From Desmodesmus armatus (Eukaryota; Chlorophyta; Chlorophyceae; Sphaeropleales; Scenedesmaceae): DNA of 64,000 nt. Below are positions 12,301 through 24,300 of the stretch, piece after piece (position 1 is the stretch's first letter; each line of letters begins with the position of its first letter). The notes below the pieces were generated by a model, which was not told where the DNA came from, did no database searches, and saw only the letters and a program-made list of their open reading frames with translations. The stretch covers positions 62,001 to 126,000 of the forward strand of contig VIIQ02000075.1 in the NCBI GenBank assembly GCA_007449985.2. Direction: 5' to 3'. The translations under genes were made by a program, and so were the position numbers.

Positions 12301-12344
12301 AGCCTGTCATGGTACCCTTGAGCCTCAACCTGGGGTACTACTGA
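9314..12344 (+). CDS. PSN: Presenilin, catalytic subunit of gamma-secretase
   Basis: Six exons: 9314-9478, 9792-9902, 10153-10299, 10626-10814, 11062-11830 and 12160-12344. All phases agree and give 521 residues. Presenilin is an intramembrane aspartyl protease of ER, Golgi and endosomal membranes. It starts with the conserved LGEEITGIVAPVSICM in TM1. Catalytic Asp192 lies in ALYDLAAVL (TM6) and Asp442 in LGLGDF (TM7); the PALP motif is at 487-490. Between TM6 and TM7 sits a hydrophilic loop of about 230 residues, rich in Gly, Ala, Ser and Gln and encoded by one large exon. This makes the protein longer than animal or plant presenilins of roughly 400-470. The partners nicastrin, APH-1 and PEN-2 are not in the window. 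Signal peptide peptidase, the relative with inverted topology, is excluded by the N-terminal motif and the loop position. Confidence 0.97.
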
Positions 12345-12437
12345 GGGCTGCAGCGCTGTGTTTTGCAGAGAGAAGCTGTGGTGGATTGTTGGGATGTTAA
12401 ATGGGTGTGTCACCCTACATCTGTTCCTGTGCTGAGC

Positions 12438-12442
12438 TGTAA
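12438..12442 (+). promoter_or_regulatory. Polyadenylation-like TGTAA after presenilin
   Basis: TGTAA, the usual green-algal polyadenylation signal, lies about 95 bases after the presenilin stop and before the next gene's ATG at 12740. The assignment rests on motif and position only. Confidence 0.45.
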
Positions 12443-12739
12443 GTGTCAGTTGGGTACAAAGTGCAGAGCGTGTCAGCAGCTTTTCGCGAAATGTTCGCAT
12501 GTATCCCTCTTTGTGCCGCATCAGTCCTCATTTTTCAAATAGTTTGCGTGTTCTCTTCACTGTTCCGAACCTCACCCGTCCGGTGACGCACTGTGACGCA
12601 AACCTAGGACGCCTGCGACATCACATCCTTTCTTCGATATTGACTCCCATCCTAACTGTATCCATACCGTACCCTGTCGTTGACACCACACAGCCGCAGC
12701 AGCACCTTTCTTTGATCTCACCAAACAAGCCCACCAACA

Positions 12740-14700
12740 ATGTCTGGCACTGGGGGCACTGTTGGGGTCAACAAGGTGGCAAAAGAGCAGCTCAATGCCA
12801 ACAACCCATATGCCAGTGGTCACCACTCAAACTGGAGCACTTTTGGTGCGTTGCAGCCCTGGCCCGCTGCTGAATGCAAGCACTGTCAACACCAGGGTGA
12901 AATGCATTGTCAATGCTGACTGTGTTTTGTGTGGACCCTAGGCCCTAAGGGACTTCCACCAAAGAGTGGCAGACTGCTGGAGGTTCCATTCAGGTGAAGG
13001 GGTCAGCAGCGAGGGATGGCATGCTGCACTGAGTATGCTGCAGCAGCCTGCGCAGCCTGACACTCAGTTGGCACACTGTATGCTGAAGCTGAGCCGATGA
13101 CTGCAATGCACAGCAGTTCTGTGGCTGCATGAGTATGCCCCCTACTGTCAACGAAAATTAAAACTTGCCTGTGCTGCACTTTGTTGTACATGTCAGCCGT
13201 GTGACCCTGGTACACACACAGCTGCTGTCCTGGGCATCAGTCACACGGGCATCACAGTCTTTTTGGCATGCCTCTGTGCTGCAGGTTTTGGGGTGGGGTG
13301 AGTGCAGATGCATGGGCAGATGAGCGTTGGCTGAAGCTCGCCCTTGAGTACCACTGGTGCACCCACATGCAGCAGCTAAAGCCACCGCAGTACCACGATG
13401 CACGGTGTCTGTGCCCCTGGCGGTGCCACAGTGCAGTGCAGCTTGGTTTGCATTCACACTTTGACAGTCCTGTTTTGACTGCCACAGCAGTGCAACAATA
13501 GTACGGGTCAGACGTCCTCTAAGCAGCCAGGACTGCAGCATGTTAGGAGCCCTGCCACTTGCCTTGCACACATCCTGCACACCATCTAATGCAGGGCAAT
13601 ACCAGCTAATCCAGGTGCCGTATGTGCATGCAGCGGTTGCAGTGCAGAGGTTTGACCATCCAGACCTTGAAGGCAAAAGGAAAGAATGATGACGCAAAAT
13701 TTCAGCTCTCCAGTCCGGCTTTGTTGCTGTGCTGCCTGCTGTTGCAGGTTTTTGCAGCAGCCTGTGTTGCCAGCGCAGGCTTCTACTGGCTGAACCGCCG
13801 CATGTACCACTCAACACCAGACTCCATGACACCAGAGTTCCAGGTACTACCTATATATAGTAAGGCTTGGCTGACGGAAACCCTGATCCACTCCTCATCA
13901 GCACCTGGCGACTGGGTTGGGGTTCACCTTGATCAGTCAAGGGCTGAACACATGCACAGTGTGCAAGGCACGGGATCCGATCCAGCGACTGGAACTGGAC
14001 TGTTCAAAGCCGAGCAGTGACCTGGTGCTGTTGGGTATAAACATGTGCCCCAGGCTGGGCCAGCTGCCAATAAAACATCAGCAACTGCGAGGCCTTGGGC
14101 TCGAAAGCATACCAATGGGTAGCAGGGCCACAGTGGGCCACACGTACTATCACACCCGGCCAGTGGCTTAATTCAACAAAATGGCTAGCAGCTAAGCCTG
14201 CCTTGTGGCCCTCCTACCACTTGGCGGCTTTTGCAGCGCAGCCAATGCAGCTGCTGCAAGGCGGATTGGCAAGGCAAGCTGACTTTTACTCTTGTGGCCT
14301 TCTGGGTGTGATGCTGCAGGAGGCTGCCAGGAAGCATGGTCCAGTGGCAGAGCGCTCTGGTGCACCTCCAGTCTTCCTGTAAGCAGTGTCATGCCATGAC
14401 CACCAGTGGTGGAGTAGGGCTGAAGACCTCTGCTGATACAGCAACTTGCTATGATAGCCACTGCTGCCCCAGCCTGGGTATGACAGCTGTTGCTCACCGC
14501 ACAATGCAGAGCTCAGGACACCTGGTGGGCAGCCAATGCCTGAATGCAGTTCAGCCGTGAAAGTGAAAGTAAGGCGTCAGCCATGCAAGTACGCATGCAG
14601 TACAAAGATCATGTTGCCGCTGCTTGCCTTTTGTAGGAACCCCATCAGAAACCGCATCCCTGGATACATCAGAGGCCCTGAGGATGTGAAGACAGCATGA
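12740..14700 (+). CDS. Small single-pass membrane protein, probably mitochondrial
   Basis: Four exons, 12740-12845, 13758-13843, 14320-14378 and 14637-14700, join in phase to 104 residues. The N-terminal 35 residues are polar (NNPYASGHHSNW). One membrane segment follows (AACVASAGFYWL) and then NRR, giving an N-out or matrix-facing single pass. The soluble tail has STPDSMTPEF and ends NPIRNRIPGYIRGPEDV. This build resembles the small accessory subunits of mitochondrial complex I or cytochrome oxidase, but I do not recognise the family. The second exon's acceptor is the second of two nearby AGs (13747 and 13757); only the second keeps the frame. Presenilin lies upstream on the same strand, 395 bp away. 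The model is good; the function is unknown. Confidence 0.7.
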
Positions 14701-15583
14701 GCAGTGGCAGCTCGTAGCTAGCTGCAAGGGTATCCTCACGCCGCTGGCGGTGCACATTGTACTGCATTAATGCTGCACAGCACTACACCTTGCACTGTAT
14801 CATCTCTGTACCATACATGATGCTTGGTTTCTTTGCAGCGTTGTGAGTGAACACGGGCACTTCATAGCTGAAGCGGCTATGTGACTTGCAGTGCTGACAA
14901 GTCAGACTGAGTCAGCACCTATGGCTGAACAATGGTGTGTCGCTGCAGCAAGTCTTTGCATCAACATGTTGCAAAATAGGTGCGGCTCATGGTGCAGGCC
15001 CTCAGGCTGGCCTGAGGCCGTGGGTCAGAATGCTGGCGCAGCATGTTGCAGCTGGTCCAAACCAAAGGCAACACGATTGAACTATCCTCAACACAAAGTG
15101 CACTTCATCTTCACTTGTTCAATAATCATCATTGTGTCAACACTGTTTCCAGCAAGTTCTTGTGCAGACAGCAGGAATTTTTACTTTCAAGCTGTGCAAT
15201 GCTTCGGAAGCAGGGATACAATGACAGGAGTTGCCTGAAGAGTCGAGTATCTGATGTCACAAACCGTGCCACGGACGGCGTCAAATATTTGTCTCGACGA
15301 GGTCTGTCCGTGCCACGGTTAACTACGGTGCTCGCAGCTAGCTGGATCAACCCTGCTTCTTCGGCTGACACGTTGACATAACAGAGACTGAACGACCTCC
15401 ACTGCACTGCAGCACCGTCTCTCCGGTGTCAACTTCCGTCGGACGTTCAACGTAGCGCGTCGACCTCGAAAGCTCGACCATATTGCGCCCATATTGCGCA
15501 GCCAAACCATCAGCAAGTTCCCGTTCTGTTCATCTGACGTAGTGAGGGCAAGGCCAGGTCGACATCCTCCCGTGGTACTTGTG
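14701..15583. other. Intergenic region, no gene found
   Basis: This lies between the 104-residue gene and the OAS-class gene. One exon-like frame starts at an ATG near 15202 (MLRKQGYNDRSCLKSRV...) and ends at 15381, but it lacks a donor that would join it to the next gene in phase. It probably holds the promoter and 5' UTR of the OAS-class gene. Confidence 0.5.
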
Positions 15584-18500
15584 ATGTTGTGCAGGCAGTT
15601 TGCTGCAGTGCATCTGCCTGCCTGCAGACAGACACGAGGTATGGTCTGCATTACCCTTGTATTTTTGATCCACAAGCACCCCTGCAAACCTGGGAAAGCT
15701 GACATACAGTATGTATGTTCTGCAGCTGTGGTGTACAATGCACGAGCTGTTTGCAGAAGGCAGCGTGTCTCGGCTGCAGCTGCGCCAGCACCATCCAGCT
15801 GCTCTCCAGAACTAGACAGCAAGTGGAAGCCGCTGCTGGCCCTTGTGGTGGATAAGGTCCGCACGTTCCTGGGGAACGCAAGCCTTTCAGATGAACAGAT
15901 CATAGAGCTGCTTGAAGAGCAACAGCTGCTGGGCAGGCCTGAGCTGTACCATCACCTGTACAGCTTCCTGAGATATCTCAAGGTAAGTGCAACCCCATCC
16001 TTCCCAGGCCTCGCAACCCAAGTGGTGTCCAGCAGCGCTGAATCCCCAAGATCCACCAGTGCTCTTCCTTCATCCTGCCGCACAACAGAGCTCAGCACAA
16101 CTTGTGGTTGGGGACTCGTGCACCACCTGATGGCAGAGGCTGCTTGCGCATCAACATGCCATCTTTATGTAGCCGATGCGCCGTTTGGCAACCTTAGCAG
16201 GGAGCACCGAGATGTAAACTAGCGCACCGTGCGGCCAGTGCCTGACGTGTGGCATGTGCCGTTTTGTCAACAGGTGCGGACTGTGGTTGGCCCCAACATT
16301 CGGACTCATACGTCCGGCATATCTTATGTGGACCCCAGGTGTGTGCAGGCATTTTGATGAGCAGGACCTGGGTGAAGAGGAGCACCTTAACACAGTCCAA
16401 GCATGCGCATTCCCTGCATGTAGCATGGATAGGTCCTGCAATCAGAGCCTCCGGCCCGGAGTATCCCATGGGACACAGCATGCACTGTCCGCTCAGGCCC
16501 AGACAAGACTCACACTGCGAGAATCAGGTTTTTTTTTAGTTGGCTCCAGAGCCAAATTTGGCTCTTTTTTTGAAATAAAGTTTGGCTCCAGAAAGAATTC
16601 TGGGCCAGTTGGAGCCAAATCCTGGAGCCAACTGCAAAATTTGCTTAGGCTGATGGAGCCAAAAAAAGAGCCAAATAGAAAAACCCAGGTGCTGTTTGGA
16701 GCCAGAACAAAAAAATTGCCAGTGTCCAGGCCACGCACAGCGTGGCCTGTTATAACCTGCTGTAGCTTGACCACCATCTGGAAGCGCCGCAGGTTTGAAT
16801 ATGGTGTGTTTCAACCAAGTGGGACCACTTGGGTGGCTATATGAACCGTCCCAACCCCAACTTGGCAGAAGCAAGCTAAACAGGTGTTTTGCTGCACTTT
16901 GCTTTTGGAGCCAAAAAAATGCATTTTCTCCATATGGAGCCGAGGGGCCTTGTAGCCAAAATTGGAGCCAAAACTAAAAAAAATCCCAGGTGTTGTAGCC
17001 AAATGGAGCCAAGGTCCCAAACCTTAAAAAAAACATGGCGAGAATGACAGGTTAATTTTCGGTACCATGTGTTGCTCTGTTCGCGTCGGCAGGTGCCCTG
17101 GAAACATCTCCCATGACAACAGCTGGGCGGCAGCAGGAGTCTCTGGTGTGAAGCCTGTCATCACTTGTGCAGAAGCAATCGCCAGGCTCTTACGGCCGAC
17201 CGGCCAGCAACTCAAGTATCCAGGCTTGTTCTGCGTGGCGATCCTGCATGGGTCTTGGCGCAATGACCCCGTGCCATCAAAGCGCTACAGGACATGGCCG
17301 GTGGAGTGCTGTTTGTGAGTTTCTAGCAATAGTGCTCAGCAACGTTAGCGATGCCAGTAACACAACATTGAGCATGGCTTGCTTGCTTGCCTGAAGCACA
17401 ACCTCGACGCGTCCATGACAGGTGGCCGCTCCAGTTGTTGCCCGGTGCAGCACTGTGCCAGCATTGGGCTGCGTCCTAGCTTTAGGCAGCCTGCACAGTG
17501 CTTGTGTAGAAGACTACGTATACGTAGCCCGGCTACAGCAGCAGGCTGCTGCTGACTGCGTTGTTGTCTGACCGCATGCTGCTGCTTGTGCTGCTGTGCA
17601 GGTTTGATGCCAGCGACAGCCTTGAGCTGATACGTGCTAATGATGATAGAGATGACGAGTGGCCTTTGTGCCCCCCTGGGCACTGCGCGTCTGCCGGCAT
17701 ATGCAGGCCACGCATGCCCTCCTGGGTGGCAGACTACTGGGAGAAATCACAGTCAGCCCAGGGCAGCCTGGGTGGCACCCAACCACCTGCAACACTAGGC
17801 CCAGCTGCAGCTGCAGCATCTGCAACAACATATGCAGCGCCCTCGTGGGATGTTCACACAGGCAGTGACAACTTCACCCCAGCTCCCAGCACAACTGCTG
17901 CTGGCAGCAACAGCAGTAGCAGTAGCAGCAGCAGCAGTGGCTCCACACAGTCAAGCTGGCAGCCCTATCAGGACGGCATTGCCCTGGACAGGCTTGAAAG
18001 CTGCAATGCTGGGTTTCTCAACTGGACCAACCAGCTGTACCCAACAGATGATGTGCAGACAACTGAGCACGCTGTCGTGAAGGCAGTGTACGGCGCAGCC
18101 AAAGCAGCATCCAGGGGCCAGTTATGGGGTGTGGCAGCGGTGCGGCCTGTTGGGAGCTTCAACAAGAAGACCTCCCTGCGAGATGCGTAAGTGAACTGAC
18201 TACAACCGCTCTGACTAGGGTTGTTGCAGTGGATAGCTTCGCAATCACCGTTGGCCGCTTGCATGGCACGATGCTAGTCAATGTGCGCCACGACTGTCTA
18301 CACCTGGCCTGTGACACAGCTGTACATTGCAGGATGCTGAGCTGTCACAGTGGCGCTGAGTTTGAGTTGATAGCTGCTGCTGAGCAGTGCTGTGGGAACA
18401 ACAACACAACAAGATTGCCAAGCCACTTGTGCCCGAGTGATGGCACTAATATGGGCATCAGCTGGGCATGTGAGGCTCACAGGTGGCCTCAAGCTGGTGC

Positions 18501-20106
18501 CGGCGCAGTTACTAACTGGAGGTCCTCTCACACTGACAGATACCTAGGGTCAATGTTGCCGATGCCATCTTGCCGGGCAGCTAGATATCTAGTTGATCGG
18601 TCAACTCCAAGACAGTGACTTGATGTATGTTGTGATACATATCTTACCACATGTCGTGTTTGTTTGCATGCATGCCGGGGCTGCCCGCTTGTTTGCAGGC
18701 ATGACCTTGACCTACTTGTTGAGCTAAATTCCAACCTGAACGACTTTGAAAAGCACACTTCCGAGTGCTTGAACAGCATTTGCAGAGTGCTTTGCTCTCC
18801 TGCACCTGCGCACGTCAAACCAGCTGGCAACAAAGATGCAAAAGGGCCTTCGCAGTGCAGTAGCCCGTCAGTGGTCCAGTCAGGGTGGAAGCTGGAGTCC
18901 AAGTCAGCTTACTGGGTGTGGCTGTCTCACCCTCGTCTGGGACTGTCACTGGACATCAAGGTGGGCCACTGTGCAACATTGCCAAAGGGATGCATCAACT
19001 GCATCCAACACAGCATGCCTGACATGCATGGCCATTTCCAGAGGGGAGCCTTCTGGCCCTAAAAACCAAGGGCATCACTCGGCTCTGCCCGAGCTCCAGC
19101 AGAACCCGACTATGTTAGCTCACAACCACTACTGGCGGTGCCACATCAGCGGACTCAACAGGTGCTGCTGATGCTGCCAACATTGCTGCGGTTGCTGCTG
19201 TTTTGACAGACCAGCCCTTGCTTGATGGATGCGTTTGATGGCCCATCAAATGGGCAGTGGCATTACCTTGTGCTGAAGCACATCATCCAACGTGCCGAGG
19301 CAGAGCAGACGGGCGCGCACCCACCACCTTCCGGGAGTTCGTTGCTGGAGTCCTACACGCGCCCTTGGGTCACAAACAAAGAGCACTCAAGCGTACTGTC
19401 ACCTCTGCTGAGCAAGGTGGTCAAGGGTGCCAACGACAGGTTTGCAGAGAAGTATGGTGTGAAGGGTGCAGGAAGCCTGGTCACCACTGTTATCAGGGCA
19501 ATGAAAGCTTGGTCCAAGGGGCTTGCGCCCACAGCAGCTGCTGGCACCTCCAAGAGCGCACCTGCGTACCCCCCTGGCTACGTCTGGGAGGTTTTTGTGC
19601 TGTATGTGCTGGAAAGGCAACTAAAGCAATGCAGAGATGAGGGCATTTGTACAACTGTATACAGCCTGCAGCTGGGGGCCTTTACTCTGTTCATGGATGT
19701 GCTGCTAGCTGCATCCAAGCTGCTGCGCCCTACAGACTGGGGTCAGCCAAAGCCTGAGCCCATTGCTGTGTACTACTTCTACACAGCAAAGAACTGCATG
19801 CGTGCGTGGGGCCCATCCGGGCCCCTGTACACTCCCTTCATCATTCACCCTGCAGACCCGCGGTACAACTGCGTGATGCACACGGGGTTTTGCAACTGGG
19901 GTGCTCTGGCAGATGCAGCAGGCCTGTTGCACCAGCAGCTGCAGCAGCTGCTGTACCCGCAGGGTGAGAATGTTGTGGGTGCAGAAGGCAAAGCATGTGC
20001 AGCTGATGGCAGCAGCAGCAGCAGCAGTGTGGATGTGTGGCAGCTGGTTGTGGACACCACCAGCCTGGGTCCTGCGGTCCGGGCTGCTGGTAGCAACCTT
20101 GAGTGA
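15584..20106 (+). CDS. OAS/cGAS-class nucleotidyltransferase (2'-5' oligoadenylate synthase-like)
   Basis: Seven exons: 15584-15638, 15810-15982, 16274-16338, 17093-17314, 17602-18186, 18699-18960 and 19210-20106. All phases agree and give 752 residues. The C-terminal half carries the OAS pattern. GSFNKKTSLRD (356-366) is the helix-N glycine-serine motif, DLDLLVEL supplies Asp369 and Asp371, and SLDIK supplies the third acidic residue, Asp452. Then follow TTVIRAMKAWSKGL, PPGYVWEVFVLYVLERQ and HPADPRYN, which match the OAS C-terminal domain. Known members make 2'-5' oligoadenylates or cyclic dinucleotides after sensing nucleic acid. No zinc-ribbon insert of the cGAS type is seen. The N-terminal about 270 residues are not recognised; they include an acidic helix and a Cys-rich stretch CPPGHCASAGIC. 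An Ala/Ser-rich linker with a nine-Ser run precedes the catalytic core. The first exon is the least certain. Product and activator are unknown. Confidence 0.85.
16540..17010. repeat. Intronic repeat rich in TTGGAGCCAAA and a perfect hairpin
   Basis: In the third intron of the OAS-class gene (16339-17092) the motif TGGAGCCAAA or its complement TTTGGCTCCA occurs about a dozen times in both orientations, separated by A or T runs. In the middle, CAGGCCACGC (16727-16736) and GCGTGGCCTG (16740-16749) form a perfect 10-bp stem with a 3-base loop. No coding capacity is seen. It looks like a non-autonomous mobile or satellite-like insert. Confidence 0.8.
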
Positions 20107-21375
20107 TGCTTTGGGGTGTCACATGGGGGCCCCTTGTTGTACGCATTGCCCACTGGTGACAAATGTGCTTGCTGCAGCAAACCTTGTGGACTCCACAACA
20201 GTGTTGAACAGTGGACGTATGCTACACACAGCATGCTTTGATGAAAACTGATGCAGGCTGGCAGCCATGTTGGGGTCTGTGCTTGCAATTGTTTTCATGA
20301 TGGCTACTGAGCTGTCCTTGAGATGCCGCAAAGCATGCACAATGCCGTCGTATGCCGGCTCACCGGGAAGATTATGGGCCCCATCTTGTCTTGTAATAAT
20401 GTAGTTTTATGGGCTGAGCTCGACGCTCGAGCAGAATCAAGTCAGAGCTAGCGGCAACGATTGCAGCTGCAGATGTCAGTTTCAGCATCGTGCCCAAGTC
20501 ACTGCCTTTCGGTGGCACTTTTCTTGGTATGTCACTGCATACACTCAGTCCAGCATGCGCTGGTAGCTGGTGATTTTGTGTTATCAACGGTTGAATGCAC
20601 AGCACTGCCCTGACCAACCAGATCACCACCCTTGGACAGCAACAGCTCCTTGCAGCTGCAAGCAGGAAGCGTGAGGAAGGGCAGCAAGTTGCTACAATGT
20701 GTTGTAGGTCGTGCATCCTGGTGCAGAAGCTGACACCAGCATCCGTCAGGAATGTTTGCTTTGCTACAGTCCACACTACACTGCATTGCAAGGAAAGGTT
20801 TGCTGCTCAGTGCCTTGTGTCTCAGAGCTGCCATCTGCAGATGTAATATAAAGCAGCTGTGCATTTTGTTGGCACCACTAATCAGCAGAGACATCGGCAG
20901 CGATGCAGTGACAAGAGAACGAGAACTGTGCCCAGCCTGGCGGTACATGCATGTACACTTGTAGTACACCTAAATGGTACTGCTGCTCTTTGTCGCCCTG
21001 CATGTGCTACTCCTCGCCTGACTTGCACTAAATGGTGAACAATTACCTTCTTCACATGACTTGCGTGCGTCATATCACCCGACTGAAGCCACGACAGCTG
21101 ACTGTGATGGGTATGGCGGTTGTGAGGGTTGCACGCCACTGCAGCTGCCCTACGGGCTCGTAATAGTTGCTTAGCCGATCAAATATGCTATTGTCTTTAT
21201 TTTGCAAATTTGCACGGGGTCACGCATAAGATTGTGAACAGATTGTCTCGGTAAATAGGGTTTCGTGCGTGGTAGGTTCTCAGTTCCGGAGAGCAGAAGT
21301 AGGCCTCGAACTCGATGCAACGGCATCAAGCAGACCCATCGAATATCCTTAACGACCCTCTGTTTGTTCAACGTC
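20107..21375. other. 3' UTR and intergenic region, no gene found
   Basis: After the OAS-class stop there is a TGTAA at 20392. From there to the LCIB start no exon chain or family motif appears on either strand. Minus-strand open frames at 20372-20969 and 20882-21139 lack any recognisable domain. Confidence 0.55.
20392..20396 (+). promoter_or_regulatory. Polyadenylation-like TGTAA after the OAS-class gene
   Basis: TGTAA sits 286 bases after the stop codon, in TTGTAATAATGTAG. The motif fits the green-algal signal; use is inferred. Confidence 0.4.
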
Positions 21376-24300
21376 ATGCCAAGGTTACATGTCACCCGTT
21401 CCCTGCTGGCAGCAGCTGCTGGTCGTGCTGCTCTGGCAGGATCAGCTGCTGCTGAGTCCAAGGCCCTATTCAGTGCAGTTGGCAAGGCTGGACGGCCCTT
21501 CTCAAGCATAGCTGGAAGCTCTCTGTTCACCAGAGGAACCACCACACGGACGCTGGGCAACACCCGCTGCAGCTGTGGCAAGGTGTTCTGCAACGGCCAC
21601 AGCAGCATCTCTACCTCAGTCAAGTCCAACGCAGCAGATGCTGCACTGGTTGAAGAGGTGGTCCAGGCTCCCAGCCTGACTGCTAGGTAGGTTGTTTTGA
21701 AAATGCAGGCACCATATGGTACCATATGGTGTGGACTCCAGCAGCTGCATTGACTGCAGCCACGACCAGCACCCAACAGTGCAATAGTTTCCAACATAAT
21801 AAGAGACATGTTTGTTATTGGGTTCACCCTGGTTGCACAGTCAGGGCATCAGTTGTCTTGGATGTCTTGTTGGCTGCTGGGCTCCCAGCTGAGGAGACTG
21901 ATCCTCTTCACACGTGCTGCTGGGGTTGCCATGCCCCCTGAGACATCTGATATGTATCTGAGTGCGCTCTCCGATGAGCGCTGCGATGTCTACTCTGATG
22001 CTGTCAGTAACACTGATGCCCCATGAGCCTCGTTGGCTCCTACAGGGTGTTCAGGCATGGCCTGAACCACGTCAAAGCAACAGTATATTTGAACTGTGTT
22101 GTGTTGCACCTCCCCTTTGCAGGCACGAGGAGGTGGCCAAGCACTTCCCCACCGCCATGGGTGTGGATGACTTCATGGCCAGAGTGGAGATGGCCCTGGC
22201 AGCCTACGGCTTCACTGGGGACAATGCCATTGGTGGGTGTGAGCCCTCCTGAGCACGGGAAGCGTTTTATTGAAGCTGATACAATCTGCTGATACACCCT
22301 GTGCACCTAACGAGGGGGGGGGGGGGCGAGGAGCGGAATCACGGGGGGACGGGGTTGGCGACCTAGGTCTGGCCTGCCCTGCAGGAAACCAGTGCACAAC
22401 ACAGTGGGAGGGGGGAGCAAAGAGCACTGATGCTGTCGAATAAGGCTCCCCCCTGCGGGCATTTGTCACAAATGAACAGGGTGTCACAGCTTCAGGAAGA
22501 CGCTACCCCGTGATAGCGACAGGTGTTCTGACACCGTTTGTTTGACTGACAGTGTGCTGGGAGTGATTGACGAAGCCACCACAGCATGCATGCAGCTATC
22601 ATCGTGCTCACCCCTTGTTGTGTCTCTGGAAGTGCTCAGTGATATTGGGAGGGGGGGTGGAAAGACTATTGGTGGAGACTGTCTGCACGCAAGAGACAGC
22701 AAGCTGTCTTTGTGCTGACTGAATGCATCTGCGGGGCCACCACCCAAATGAAGTGCCCCTTTGAAAATTTAGTCAACGTCACTCCTGACCACCGGCAACA
22801 ACTTCAACAGCAAGCAATCATAGACCCTACAACCGCATGCAGGCAGCTATCATCGCTTCAGCAGCCTCGCATCATGTTCCTAGAAGTGTCAAAATCTCTC
22901 CACTGGAAGCACAGGCTGGGTCACCCCATCCACCTACTATATTATTGTTACTATCTTGCCCGGCTGTAGCACCCGCTCACAGTCTGCTATTTGCTGCTGC
23001 TTTTCTGGTATCTGCTGCTGCTGTTCTGGTATCTGCTGCTGCAGCCATGTCCAACCTGTGCCGTGACGAGTCCTGCATGATCCTGGAAGATATGATTGAG
23101 TCCGTGTTTGGTTCGTGCTTCTCTACCCACGGCCTGGGTGGTGTGCTGACCTGTGGTGTCATCGGCATTGGTGCTGGCCTGTCCCACTCCCCTGTGGAGA
23201 ACGTGAGTGCACTTGGGCATGGCACTACCAAGAGTGGCTTCATCACCAGCAGCAGATGAACAGTTGCTTTCCCCACACAAACACAGAGGGTTTTCCTGGT
23301 ACACAAGCAGCTTTGTATAGGGCCTTTGGAACAACCCTGCTTGCTCATGTACATAATTCTAGCTGTTTAGGGAACAACGCTGCAGCACAGTTTCTTGATG
23401 AGCCTCTCACCTGCTTGTCCTTCCCCCCTAAGCTGCCCACAACTCATGCTGCCCTCTCCCCACCCTCCTCCTGTCCCTCACAGGGCAAGGAGCGCTACGT
23501 GTTCTTCTCCTTCCCTCACATTGCCATCGACTCTGACGGCAGGATTGGTGCCATTGCGCGCCCCAACCGCCCCGGCGCTAGTGCAGCCTGTGGTGCCCTG
23601 ATCAAGACCATGCTGGATCTCAAGGAGGGCGGCGTGGACGCACACTGCAGCATACCAGGTGATCTTGACTCAAGACGTATCGGATAATGATGTCACAACA
23701 AAGTAGGCACGTCGCTACGCTGCAACTGACTCCAGCCACGCAAGGGACATAACCAGCACGGGAAGGTGACCGTCTGTACAAATTTTGTATCTTCTGGCAG
23801 GCTCGTGATGCACTGTCATTGTGCTGCAGTTGGGTTCGCCTGATTGTGCTGTGTGTGGCCAGCCGGTGAGAGTCCGCCCCCGCTGGTGAAACCAAAATAT
23901 TTTTCGTGGTGTTTGCCCCAGGCCTCCTCGACCCCCTGGACCCAGAGTACTCCATCATCAACTTGGCAGGCTTGCACTCATTACTAATTACTATATACTA
24001 TTTAAGCATCATCGAAATATTGAATCTTTACTGTCTTTATTCTTGCACCAGGCCTGCACGACCCCCTGGACCCAGAGTACTCCATCATCAAGTCCCGCAT
24101 TGCCCGCCGGATCAAGTATGAGAAGGGTGACATCAGCCGCATGTCCCTGGTGGACATCACAAAGGTTGCAGAGCGCGTCATCTCCACTGTGAGTGCACTC
24201 AGTGAATTACATCATTTACTGTACTTATAATTGTTAAACTAGTTGGTTTTCACAATAGAATATACATAGTATCATCACTGGAGTCATCATCATTACACGT

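Noticed and set aside
9314..12344. Signal peptide peptidase instead of presenilin
   Set aside because: The LGEEITGIVAPVSICM start and the long loop between the two catalytic Asp fit presenilin.
13748..13757. Upstream acceptor for exon 2 of the 104-residue gene
   Set aside because: It breaks the reading frame; the acceptor ten bases later keeps it.
23922..23961. Functional alternative exon of LCIB
   Set aside because: No donor follows, and it carries only the first third of the exon.
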